DNA of 13,296 nucleotides from contig USEI01000028.1 of NCBI GenBank assembly GCA_900553685.1, positions 1 to 13,296 of the forward strand. Direction: 5' to 3'. This document shows positions 1 to 6,311 of this stretch, piece after piece. Numbering within the stretch: position 1 is the first letter of the stretch; every line of letters starts with the position of its first letter. This DNA comes from an uncultured Clostridium sp. GTDB lineage: Bacteria; Bacillota; Clostridia; TANB77; CAG-508. Below the pieces are notes generated by a model. It saw only the letters and a program-made list of their open reading frames with translations, made no database searches and was not told where the DNA came from. The position numbers were made by a program, and so were the translations under genes.

Positions 1-1120
1 TTGTAAGCTCATTTACTTCTTGGCTTCTTGTACTACCTCTAGCCATTGTAAGTAATCCATTTGTAACATCTTCTACTTTATTTTCAACACTTAAAACTGT
101 TCTTTCTTTTCCTGTTATTTCATCTTTTACATTTTCAGGTTCTATATCAAAAAGGTTTATAACTGTTTTTGAGTTAGGACTTAAAGTAACATTAACTCCA
201 CCTAAAGCTTCTGCAACAACACCATACTCACCTTCAGCATCAAGAGCTAAACTTTCTATTCCCATTAAAACTGCTGAACGAGCTGTTATTGTTTTTATAG
301 TAACAGATTTACCAGCACCAGACTTACCAAATATAACCATATTATAATTAGTTAATTTAGGACTAAAATTATCATATAAAATTGGTAGTCCTGTTTGTTT
401 ATTAAATCCTAAAGGTATACCATTTTCATGTCCAACTTCTGATGTAAAAAATGGGAATACTGTTGACATAGCTCTTCTGTCAAATGTATGTGACTTTGTA
501 ATTTTATTATCTGCAAAAGGCATATTACTTCTAAAAGCTTCATCTTGCATAGCCCAAGCTGGTTTGATATCAATAAGATTTTTTGACATCTCACTTGTTA
601 ATAATTCTGTATACTTTTCTAGTTCATCCATGCTATAAGCAAAAATTGTCGCAATAATTGATGAATCAAATAATTTATTAAATCCTGCGGCTATAGCATC
701 ACGAAGTTCTTCTGCTTCCATTCTTTTTTGAGCTATAACTCTTTCTCTGTTTATATCACCTCTGTCTAAAGCTACTATTCTTTCAGATTCAAGTTCATTA
801 ATTGTCCTATTTAAATCTTGTTGTGATGTTGCTTCACTAACTGGATTTATAAAAACAGAAACATTTAAATCTCCAAATGTATACATTCCTCTTAAAAATT
901 CTGGGAAAGTACACATTCTAGGCAAATTTGCAACTATCATACTTCTTGCATATCTAGTTCTTGCAGAAGATATTTCTATATGATTTGTATAACTCGCATC
1001 AATTCCACCTGGAGCAATTAGTCCTTTTATTGTTTTTTCATTTTTTTTGAAAACACTTTCTTCTTCTTTTTTTATACTCTCAATTTCGTTAGTGGTTTCT
1101 ACTTTTTTCTTTCCAAACAT
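1..1120 (-). CDS. virB4: VirB4-family conjugation/secretion ATPase, N-terminal 373 residues (truncated by window edge)
   Basis: This is the motor ATPase of a type IV secretion (conjugation) machine, which powers pilus assembly and substrate transfer at the inner face of the membrane. I translated it by hand from the ATG at 1118-1120, which follows a GGGAGG site; the frame stays open to base 1. The Walker A motif FGKSGAGKS lies at residues 264-272. It is followed by the LDAEGEY segment (293-299), which matches the 'IDPEGEY'-type motif characteristic of VirB4/TraE/TrsE ATPases. The first 250 or so residues are the usual non-catalytic VirB4 N-terminal region, with a basic start (MFGKKK). Walker B and the C-terminal motifs lie outside the window. 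It starts 19 bases after the TraC-like gene and is the last visible gene of the unit starting at 3234. Family assignment is secure; whether the machine conjugates DNA or secretes protein cannot be told, as no relaxase is visible. Confidence 0.93.
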   Translation of the reverse strand, partial: MFGKKKVETTNEIESIKKEEESVFKKNEKTIKGLIAPGGIDASYTNHIEISSARTRYARSMIVANLPRMCTFPEFLRGMYTFGDLNVSVFINPVSEATSQQDLNRTINELESERIVALDRGDINRERVIAQKRMEAEELRDAIAAGFNKLFDSSIIATIFAYSMDELEKYTELLTSEMSKNLIDIKPAWAMQDEAFRSNMPFADNKITKSHTFDRRAMSTVFPFFTSEVGHENGIPLGFNKQTGLPILYDNFSPKLTNYNMVIFGKSGAGKSVTIKTITARSAVLMGIESLALDAEGEYGVVAEALGGVNVTLSPNSKTVINLFDIEPENVKDEITGKERTVLSVENKVEDVTNGLLTMARGSTRSQEVNELT

Positions 1121-1139
1121 TTTTTATCCTCCCTTTTCA

Positions 1140-2390
1140 TTAGTTCTCTAATCTTCTTCTTTTAACTACTTTCTTTTTAGGAGCTGCTGGTTTAGCCTCT
1201 TCTATTTGAGGTGTTTCTTGTTTTCCAGAGTTCTCAACCTCTTTTTTGGCTAATTGATAAACTCTTGGATCTAATTGTTTTTCGTATGTATCAAGTAATT
1301 CATTTGCTTTTTGTTTAATCTTTTCTTCTTTACTTATTGCAAGTTCCAAGTCTTCTATTTGTTTTTGTCTATCAGCTTTTAAAATACTGTCTGTTGCCAT
1401 ATCAATAGCAGCAATATTAATTTCTTGGTCAAGTTTTTCTTGTTTCTTTTGTAATACATCTTTTCCAGTACTATATAATGCATCATATTGAGCATCTAAT
1501 GCTTTTGATAATTGTAATAATTCTGCTTCATCTCTGTTATAGGCAATATATAATAATTCTGCTAATTCTTCTGAATCTAGTATAGAACTTGTTATTTGAG
1601 ATGTACCTAAAGCACTCGCTATATTTTGGCATCTTGTATAAAGTTCTGAAAAGCACATATTATAAATTTCTTCTTTAGAATATTTATCAAGACCACCACC
1701 AATTTCTGCTGAATAATAAGAAACAACAACATAAGTTCTTTGTTGAAGAACATTTTTATTTGAACTCAATTTTTCAACATAATCTGTAATGTTTATACCA
1801 TATTCTAAAATATTTATTTTTCTTCTTTTTTCAAATTCTAATTTTTCCTTTAAAGCTTTATTTCCTTGTGTTTGTGCTTGTGCAATTTTAGCATCTAATT
1901 TGTCTATTTCAATAGTTAAATTATCAACTCTTGATTTATATTCTTCAATAATATCTCTTAAATTTAAAGTTCTACTTTGAATATATAATTGAATAGGAAA
2001 TCTTAAAGTATTTAAAAATTGTACGAAACCTTCTTCAACAGAAATTTTTTCTTGTTCAGACATCAAATCATAGTTGACACCATTACATTGTAAAATCATA
2101 ACATACTGAGTACCATTTTTTCTTACAATCATGTTATCAACTATTTCATCAAATTCCATAAATTCAAATATTGATTCTCTAGTTAAATTTCCTGTGAATT
2201 TACCATAATTTTGATCTATTTTTTTCTGATTATCTTTTGAAGTGTCTTCTATTATTGTATCTGTTTCTTTTTCTTGTTTAACTTTCTTTGGTTTCATTAA
2301 GTACAAGTAAACACAAACAAGAGCAATCATAATAAAAACAATTATCCAAATACCCATTTGAAGCAAAAGAATTGTTTCGCTATTTCCCAT
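1140..2390 (-). CDS. Membrane-anchored TraC-like protein (stand-alone VirB4 N-domain homologue) with coiled coils
   Basis: This 416-residue protein has a single membrane helix at about residues 7-31 and a charged linker. A TraC-like domain follows at about 65-230, with the segments FDEIVDNMIV, YVMILQCNGVNYDLMSEQE and RFPIQLYIQSR. This pattern is known from the N-terminal domain of VirB4/TraC ATPases. There is no Walker A motif, so it is not an ATPase itself. The segment RTYVVVSYY (about 218-226) also fits that domain. Glu/Lys-rich regions around 157-200 and 320-375 look like coiled coils, and the C-terminus is strongly basic (KKKVVKRRR). The ATG abuts the prgI stop codon, with its GGAGG inside the end of prgI, which suggests translational coupling. 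Its place between PrgI and VirB4 suggests a membrane scaffold for the ATPase; that role is inferred. Confidence 0.8.
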   Translation of the reverse strand: MGNSETILLLQMGIWIIVFIMIALVCVYLYLMKPKKVKQEKETDTIIEDTSKDNQKKIDQNYGKFTGNLTRESIFEFMEFDEIVDNMIVRKNGTQYVMILQCNGVNYDLMSEQEKISVEEGFVQFLNTLRFPIQLYIQSRTLNLRDIIEEYKSRVDNLTIEIDKLDAKIAQAQTQGNKALKEKLEFEKRRKINILEYGINITDYVEKLSSNKNVLQQRTYVVVSYYSAEIGGGLDKYSKEEIYNMCFSELYTRCQNIASALGTSQITSSILDSEELAELLYIAYNRDEAELLQLSKALDAQYDALYSTGKDVLQKKQEKLDQEINIAAIDMATDSILKADRQKQIEDLELAISKEEKIKQKANELLDTYEKQLDPRVYQLAKKEVENSGKQETPQIEEAKPAAPKKKVVKRRRLEN

Positions 2391-2726
2391 CTATTTTTCC
2401 TCCTTTGTATATGTATACATCTTTCTATTTTTCTTGAATTTCATATATCTTAAAATTATTTCTCCAATTGGTTCTCCACCTATTTTTTTAGTAATTGGAA
2501 TAGCAACAATAGTTGGAATTTTAAGAGCACCAACAGCAAATCCAACTAAAGCAAAAAATGCCATAATGCCAATTCCAATAGGAGTCATATTTAATGCCTT
2601 AAAAATAAGAAAAAATATTGAGCCCACCATAGCTCCTACTGCTGTTGTGATTAAAGATTTTACGGTAAATATATATAATATTCTAGATTCACCTCTATAA
2701 TTACGAGGTATATAATATGTTCCCAT
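2391..2726 (-). CDS. prgI: PrgI-family (VirB3-like) conjugation membrane protein
   Basis: This is a small inner-membrane component of Gram-positive type IV secretion, analogous to VirB3, which normally sits next to VirB4. From the ATG at 2726 the protein has 111 residues beginning MGTYYIPRNYRGE. Two adjacent hydrophobic helices follow, at about residues 22-44 and 48-70, then a basic C-terminal part ending in a Lys/Tyr-rich tail (KKNRKMYTYTKEEK). This is the usual PrgI layout and length. I chose this start rather than the in-frame ATG at 2777 because AGGAGG precedes it at a good distance. The longer version would also add 17 unrelated residues overlapping the upstream pilin gene. It lies 14 bases after the pilin gene stop and directly abuts the TraC-like gene. 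Confidence 0.85.
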   Translation of the reverse strand: MGTYYIPRNYRGESRILYIFTVKSLITTAVGAMVGSIFFLIFKALNMTPIGIGIMAFFALVGFAVGALKIPTIVAIPITKKIGGEPIGEIILRYMKFKKNRKMYTYTKEEK

Positions 2727-2740
2727 TATCAATTCCTCCT

Positions 2741-3154
2741 TTAAAATTGAGATGCAACTTGCATAACAAGTTTCCAAATTGAATATGCCCCAAATATTAC
2801 CATTCCAGATACAACAACACCAATTAGTTGAACCTTTAACTTAGCTTGTGCTTCTGGACCTGCTGTTAAATACTTAATTCCCATATAAGTAGTTACTGCA
2901 ACCATTACACCTGCGCCAATCATTGTTAAAATTTGTCCTAGTCCTTTAAACTCATTAGCTATATTAGCATAATCAATATTTCCTTCTGCTGCCTCTGAAC
3001 CCTTATTAATAAAGTTTTTGGCTTGTGATTCCATATTTGATAATAATGAGCTTCCATCTCCTGCTGCGTTTGTATAATTAAAATTTATTAATATTAAAAA
3101 AATTGCAATAAAACTTATGCATATCTTAAAAAAAAGATTTTTTCTTTCTCTCAT
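2741..3154 (-). CDS. Divergent VirB2/TrbC-like pilin (seventh pilin-like gene, first gene of the PrgI-TraC-VirB4 operon)
   Basis: The protein has 137 residues. A basic start (MRERK) and hydrophobic stretch (about 8-25) end in a likely signal peptidase site after TNA. After a polar region come two membrane helices, at about 75-95 and 108-130, separated by a short loop (GIKYLTAGPEAQAKLK). This two-helix, short-loop architecture is that of VirB2/TrbC-type T4SS pilins. The GIKY segment and the loop position match the six upstream paralogues, but the PGDRADIKK loop is replaced by GPEAQAKLK, so this is the most divergent copy. Being in one operon with prgI, traC-like and virB4, it may be the ancestral structural pilin or core-channel subunit. 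Which pilin polymerises cannot be told from sequence. The GGAGG lies about 13 bases before the ATG, longer than usual. Confidence 0.8.
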   Translation of the reverse strand: MRERKNLFFKICISFIAIFLILINFNYTNAAGDGSSLLSNMESQAKNFINKGSEAAEGNIDYANIANEFKGLGQILTMIGAGVMVAVTTYMGIKYLTAGPEAQAKLKVQLIGVVVSGMVIFGAYSIWKLVMQVASQF

Positions 3155-3205
3155 TTGTATATAATTTCCTCCTTATCCAATACGCCTATTTATACTATTA
3201 TAATA

Positions 3206-3234
3206 ATTATACTTAAACAGATTTTTTTTTTCAA
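3206..3234 (-). promoter_or_regulatory. Sigma-A type promoter for the pilin7-prgI-traC-virB4 operon
   Basis: On the minus strand, TTGAAA (3229-3234) and TATAAT (3206-3211) are separated by exactly 17 bases, about 50 bases upstream of the ATG at 3154. A second TATAAT-like element lies a few bases further downstream (3196-3201). The site follows the hairpin at 3318-3376, so the secretion genes can be expressed independently of the pilin array. Confidence 0.75.
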
Positions 3235-3317
3235 CAATTTTATTCAATATTTGATATTTTTAACACAAATGTAATAAACATTTTCATACAAAATATGTAA
3301 TATATTAGTAAAATTTT

Positions 3318-3376
3318 TAAATAATAATATAAAAAAGTAAATACTAAAAGTATTTACTTTTTTATATTATTATTTA
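3318..3376 (-). terminator. Long perfect hairpin ending the five-pilin unit (28-bp stem, 3-nt loop)
   Basis: The left arm (3318-3345) and right arm (3349-3376) are perfect inverse complements over 28 bp around an AAA/TTT loop. The core is GTAAATACT pairing with AGTATTTAC, followed by six T residues, a standard intrinsic terminator. A further AT-rich outer stem extends the pairing far beyond the usual length. It starts 20 bases after the stop codon of the last array pilin. It is symmetric, so it could act on either strand. The long stem may also protect the 3' end of the pilin mRNA; that is inference. Confidence 0.8.
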
Positions 3377-3396
3377 CAGTTAACGATTTTTTCATT

Positions 3397-3768
3397 TTAA
3401 TTTAACACTTTTGAAAATTCTTCTACTGCAGCTATTAAATTAACTGCTCCAAATAAAAGAACACATCCAATTAATATTGGCATTATACTCTTTTTTACAT
3501 CTGCTTTTTCTCCTGGACTTGCTAAAATATATTTTATACCTAATAATGTAATTACGATAATTGATAAACCAGAACCAACAACTTGCATGATACCGATAAC
3601 ATTATTTATTACATTTCCTACTCCCGTACCAGTAGCTGTTGCAGCATTACTTGTTCCTTCCATTGCGGTAATTATAGAATCAACTCCATCATCAGCATAT
3701 ACTGAATAAAAATCAAATATCATACTAAATAATATAATTATTGTTAGCACATAAATAATTTTCCTCAT
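3397..3768 (-). CDS. VirB2/TrbC-like pilin paralogue 6 (last gene of the array)
   Basis: The protein has 123 residues. The signal peptide is about 1-25, with a predicted cut after VYA. A variable polar region rich in Gly, Thr and Asn follows, then helix 1 (about 58-80), the loop LASPGEKADVKK, and helix 2 (about 93-113). The loop matches the array consensus G-[DE]-[KR]-A-x-[IV]-K-K, but helix 2 (MPILIGCVLLFGAVNLI) differs clearly from the other copies, so this is the most diverged of the six. AAGGAG precedes the ATG, and the gene starts 17 bases after paralogue 5. The long hairpin follows its stop codon. Function is inferred to be a pilus or channel subunit, or an assembly or tip variant. Confidence 0.78.
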   Translation of the reverse strand: MRKIIYVLTIIILFSMIFDFYSVYADDGVDSIITAMEGTSNAATATGTGVGNVINNVIGIMQVVGSGLSIIVITLLGIKYILASPGEKADVKKSIMPILIGCVLLFGAVNLIAAVEEFSKVLN

Positions 3769-3785
3769 ATTTACTCCTTATTTTT

Positions 3786-4157
3786 TTATTTTATTGAATT
3801 ATCTATAAAATTCTTAATTAATGATGTAATGCCTGATGCACCAAATAAAATTAAAGCACCTATTACATAAGTTGTAGCATATTTCTTTATGTCTGCTCTA
3901 TCGCCTGCTGAAGCAATTATATATTTACAAGCTATAACAATTAATATGATTACAGCTACAGCTGCTCCTATTGTTCTAATAATATCTAATATACTAGATA
4001 ATATTTTTATAGCTGAGGTTTGAGCATTTGTAGCAGATCCTGTAATTTCACCTGAAAATTGACTAACCACACTAGCATCTACAAATATATTAGAAAATAA
4101 TGTTAAAATACAAATGATTAAAAATATAATTTTACCAGTTTTCTTACTTTTTTTCAT
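3786..4157 (-). CDS. VirB2/TrbC-like pilin paralogue 5
   Basis: The protein has 123 residues: a very basic start (MKKSKKTGK), a hydrophobic signal sequence with a likely cut after VDA, and a short variable region. Helix 1 (about 57-78) is followed by the loop SAGDRADIKK and helix 2 (YVIGALILFGASGI, about 93-110). The loop keeps the G-D-R-A-D-I-K-K core but has Ala-Gly where most copies have Pro-Gly. The C-terminus is shorter than in paralogues 1 and 2. An AGGAGA site lies upstream, and the gene starts 30 bases after paralogue 4. Same inferred role as the other copies. Confidence 0.8.
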   Translation of the reverse strand: MKKSKKTGKIIFLIICILTLFSNIFVDASVVSQFSGEITGSATNAQTSAIKILSSILDIIRTIGAAVAVIILIVIACKYIIASAGDRADIKKYATTYVIGALILFGASGITSLIKNFIDNSIK

Positions 4158-4187
4158 TGTTCCATCTCCTAATCACACCATATTTTC

Positions 4188-4583
4188 TTAGCTATTAAAA
4201 GTATTTGACAAATCCACTAGAACTCCTAGTATTCCAGTTACTCCAAACAAAACAAATGCACCTATAACGTAAGCAACTGCATGCTTTTTAATATCTGCTC
4301 TATCTCCTGGCGAAGATATCATATATCTCATTGCAATAACCAATAGCATTATTACTGCTATAGAAGCTGCAACAATTCTAATTACACTAACTGCTGCTCC
4401 TGCAGTTGAATTCACTAAATTTGTAACTTTTTCTGTTCCTTCTGCTGTTGGATTTTCAAAAGCATTAACATTTAAGCCATTCGCTGCAAAAACAAAGTTA
4501 TTTGTATAACATATACTAATAAAACAAATTATACTAATTAATAAAAATTTCTTTAATTTTTTTCTTATTGGTTTAATTTTCAT
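4188..4583 (-). CDS. VirB2/TrbC-like pilin paralogue 4
   Basis: The protein has 131 residues with a long basic leader (MKIKPIRKKLKK), a hydrophobic signal segment and a predicted cleavage after VFA. The mature N-terminus (ANGLNVNAFENPTAEG) is unlike that of any other copy. Helix 1 leads into the conserved loop SSPGDRADIKKHA, and helix 2 carries the shared VIGAFVLFGVTGILGV pattern. Its ribosome site (TGGAG) is weaker than the AGGAGG of copies 1-3, which suggests lower output. The 43-base gap to paralogue 3 holds a 16-bp perfect AT palindrome at 4605-4620. Confidence 0.8.
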   Translation of the reverse strand: MKIKPIRKKLKKFLLISIICFISICYTNNFVFAANGLNVNAFENPTAEGTEKVTNLVNSTAGAAVSVIRIVAASIAVIMLLVIAMRYMISSPGDRADIKKHAVAYVIGAFVLFGVTGILGVLVDLSNTFNS

Positions 4584-4626
4584 GTTATTACTCCATTCAA
4601 AATTATATATTTAAATATATTTAAAA

Positions 4627-5016
4627 TTAACTTATTACACTAGAGAAAGAAGAAATAATTCCTAAAATACCAACTACTGCAAATAAAATTATTGCTCCAA
4701 CTACATAAACAACCGCACTCTTTTTAATATCTGCCTTTTCACCTGGAGCTGCAGACATATATTTCATTGCTAAAACTAATAACATTGATACTGCCACACA
4801 CACTCCTATAATTCTAATGGAAGTTATAACTGTAGCTGTAACATTTGTTACTGCATTACTAGCTCCAGTTGTTTTATCTGTTTCTGTATTAGTTAAAGCT
4901 TGTTTCATAGCAGCTTCATAACCGCTTGCAAAAACTTGATTAATACTTGATATAACAGTAAACATTATTGCTATTAATAATACAATAATTAAAACTTGTT
5001 TTTTTATTTTGTTCAT
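4627..5016 (-). CDS. VirB2/TrbC-like pilin paralogue 3
   Basis: The protein has 129 residues: basic start (MNKIKKQ), hydrophobic signal segment and likely cleavage after VFA. A Thr/Ala/Asn-rich variable section follows (about 32-60). Helix 1 is followed by the loop AAPGEKADIKKSA and helix 2 by VVGAIILFAVVGILGI. It closely resembles copies 1 and 2 from helix 1 onward and differs almost completely before it. AGGAGG lies just upstream, and the gene starts 24 bases after copy 2 within the same unit. Confidence 0.82.
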   Translation of the reverse strand: MNKIKKQVLIIVLLIAIMFTVISSINQVFASGYEAAMKQALTNTETDKTTGASNAVTNVTATVITSIRIIGVCVAVSMLLVLAMKYMSAAPGEKADIKKSAVVYVVGAIILFAVVGILGIISSFSSVIS

Positions 5017-5040
5017 TATAAAATCCTCCTAAAATACCTC

Positions 5041-5421
5041 TTATGCTGCTTTTACATTAGATGCAAAACTTTGAATTATACCTAAAATTCCACTAGAAGC
5101 AAACATTATTACAGCACCAACTATGTATACAACAGCATGTTTTTTGATTGTTGCTCTATCACCAGGAGCTGAAACCATATATTTTATTGCTAAGACTACA
5201 AGCATTGTAATGGCTACCCCAACACATACAACTCTAACGATTGTAATTATAGCTTGAGCTATATTGTTAACAGAACTACTTACATTAGAAGAATCTGTTG
5301 CACCTGCTTGAGTATTTATTTTAGAGTTCCAATCATATCCAAATACCGTTGTACTATGAATTATAGTAAATAGTAAGGCAAAAACTAAAACTACAGATAT
5401 TATTTTTTTGAACTTCTTCAT
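5041..5421 (-). CDS. VirB2/TrbC-like pilin paralogue 2 (first gene of the five-gene pilin unit)
   Basis: The protein has 126 residues: leader MKKFKK, hydrophobic segment and probable cleavage after VFG or nearby. A Ser/Asn-rich variable region (about 30-55) leads to helix 1, the loop SAPGDRATIKKHA and helix 2 (IVGAVIMFASSGILGI). From helix 1 to the end, 45 of 62 residues match copy 1 by direct count, while the mature N-termini share little. AGGAGG precedes the ATG, and a consensus promoter (5462-5490) lies upstream, so this gene opens the second transcription unit. Confidence 0.83.
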   Translation of the reverse strand: MKKFKKIISVVLVFALLFTIIHSTTVFGYDWNSKINTQAGATDSSNVSSSVNNIAQAIITIVRVVCVGVAITMLVVLAIKYMVSAPGDRATIKKHAVVYIVGAVIMFASSGILGIIQSFASNVKAA

Positions 5422-5461
5422 AGTTAAGTCCTCCTTTTTTAAATTCTAACATCCTAATTAT

Positions 5462-5490
5462 ATTATAACATTTTTAATATTTTTTTTCAA
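5462..5490 (-). promoter_or_regulatory. Sigma-A type promoter of the five-gene pilin unit
   Basis: On the minus strand, TTGAAA (5485-5490) and TATAAT (5462-5467) are separated by exactly 17 bases, about 40 bases before the ATG at 5421. The remaining intergenic sequence between here and the upstream hairpin (5491-5657) is AT-rich and shows no gene. Confidence 0.8.
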
Positions 5491-5657
5491 GAATTTATCT
5501 TCCATATAAATCTATCTTAACCTATAAGTTTCATTTTGTAAATACTATTTTTCGACTTTATTATTTATAAGTTCTTTATTATTAATTTAGTTGTACTTAA
5601 ACTTTACTAAATATTTAATTCTTTAATCCTGTTTGTAAATTTGTTATTATAATTTTC

Positions 5658-5712
5658 TAATAAAACAAATAAAAAAGAATGCTTTAAGCATTCTTTTTTA
5701 TTTGTTTTATTA
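5658..5712 (-). terminator. Long perfect hairpin ending the first pilin gene (27-bp stem)
   Basis: The left arm (5658-5684) and right arm (5686-5712) are perfect inverse complements around one central base. On the transcribed strand the core is GAATGC / GCATTC with a TTAAA loop, followed by six T residues, which is a textbook intrinsic terminator. A further 12-13 bp of AT pairs extend the stem. It begins 9 bases after the stop codon of pilin 1. It separates pilin 1 from the five-pilin unit and has the same design as the hairpin at 3318-3376. Confidence 0.85.
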
Positions 5713-5721
5713 AATTCAAAA

Positions 5722-6114
5722 TTACTCAGCTGCTTGAACATTTTGAGCAAAGTTTTTAACGATTCCTAAGATACCACTAGCTGCAAATAATACAACTGCA
5801 CCAACAACATAAACTACTGCATGTTTTTTGATATCTGCTTTATCTCCAGGAGCTGCTGATATGTATTTAATAGCTAATACAATTAACATAATAATAGCTA
5901 CACCAACACCAACAACTTGAACAACTGTAATTGCAGCACCAATTATGTTATTAAGACTTTTGGCTGCACCTGAAGTATCTTGTGCTCCTTCTGTAACTGT
6001 ACCTTCACTGATATCACTAAAAGACATTGTAGCATTTACGTGAGTTGAAAGTGAAGCAATCATTAAAACTGCTACTAAAGCTATAACTAAAGCTTTAATT
6101 ACATTTTTTGTCAT
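5722..6114 (-). CDS. VirB2/TrbC-like pilin paralogue 1 (single-gene unit, probable major pilin)
   Basis: The protein has 130 residues: basic start, hydrophobic signal segment (about 6-25) and likely cleavage after VNA. A Ser/Thr/Glu-rich mature N-terminus follows. Helix 1 (about 60-83) ends in AIKY, then the loop AAPGDKADIKKHA, then helix 2 (VVGAVVLFAASGILGI, about 99-114) and an Asn/Gln-rich tail. This is the VirB2/TrbC-type pilin fold. It has its own near-consensus promoter, a strong AGGAGG, a strong terminator and no downstream partner, all fitting high, separate expression, so I infer it is the major subunit. The start is fixed by the ribosome site at 6122-6127. Confidence 0.83.
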   Translation of the reverse strand: MTKNVIKALVIALVAVLMIASLSTHVNATMSFSDISEGTVTEGAQDTSGAAKSLNNIIGAAITVVQVVGVGVAIIMLIVLAIKYISAAPGDKADIKKHAVVYVVGAVVLFAASGILGIVKNFAQNVQAAE

Positions 6115-6146
6115 AATAAAATCCTCCTTTTACCATACTTAAATAT

Positions 6147-6175
6147 ATTATATACCTTTTTTTGACTTTTATCAA
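6147..6175 (-). promoter_or_regulatory. Sigma-A type promoter of pilin 1
   Basis: On the minus strand, TTGATA (6170-6175) and TATAAT (6147-6152) have a 17-base spacer, about 32 bases before the ATG at 6114. It diverges from the promoter at 6253-6281. Confidence 0.8.
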
Positions 6176-6252
6176 CAAAAATTTTAGTATATATTAACTT
6201 AATTTCATATTAGCATATATATTTTTTTTTGTAAATATCTTTTTAAAAAAAC

Positions 6253-6281
6253 TTGTAAGATATTAGTAATACATATATAAT
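6253..6281 (+). promoter_or_regulatory. Sigma-A type promoter of the glycosyltransferase operon
   Basis: TTGTAA (6253-6258) and TATAAT (6276-6281) have a 17-base spacer, 30 bases before the ATG at 6312. An AAGGAG ribosome site lies at 6300-6305. The start of transcription should fall near 6288, inside an inverted repeat. Confidence 0.7.
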
Positions 6282-6299
6282 AACATTATATATGTTATT
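6279..6299. promoter_or_regulatory. Operator-like inverted repeat over the transcription start
   Basis: AATAACAT (6279-6286) and ATGTTATT (6292-6299) are perfect inverse complements around a 5-base centre. The repeat overlaps the end of the -10 box and the expected start site, a usual place for a repressor dimer. AT-rich palindromes do arise by chance in this base composition, so this is only suggestive. Confidence 0.35.
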
Positions 6300-6311
6300 T
6301 AAGGAGTTTTT

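Larger units (their letters stand above)
3397..6114 (-). repeat. Tandem array of six paralogous pilin-like genes
   Basis: Six head-to-tail genes of 123-131 codons are all on the minus strand, each with a signal peptide, a variable mature N-terminus and two membrane helices. The loop between the helices follows the pattern G-[DE]-[KR]-A-[DT]-[IV]-K-K. Similarity is highest between neighbours at the 5' end (copies 1-4) and falls toward copy 6, which fits expansion by tandem duplication followed by divergence. The known precedent is the multi-copy pilin genes of the Bartonella Trw system (trwL). Confidence 0.85.

Noticed and set aside
409..594. Minus-strand open frame inside the VirB4 gene
   Set aside because: It is out of frame with the VirB4 reading, which is continuous from 1120 to 1 and contains Walker A.
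1789..2700. Plus-strand open frames at 1789-1980 and 2434-2700
   Set aside because: They lie antisense inside the TraC-like and prgI genes, lack ribosome sites and have the composition expected of complementary frames.
4605..4620. Perfect 16-bp palindrome between pilins 4 and 3 as an operator
   Set aside because: It consists only of A and T in an intergenic gap of the same composition, so chance is a sufficient explanation.
3397..6114. Regularly spaced repeats of about 400 bases that might suggest a CRISPR or satellite array
   Set aside because: The repetition is at protein level across intact genes; there are no short direct repeats with unique spacers.
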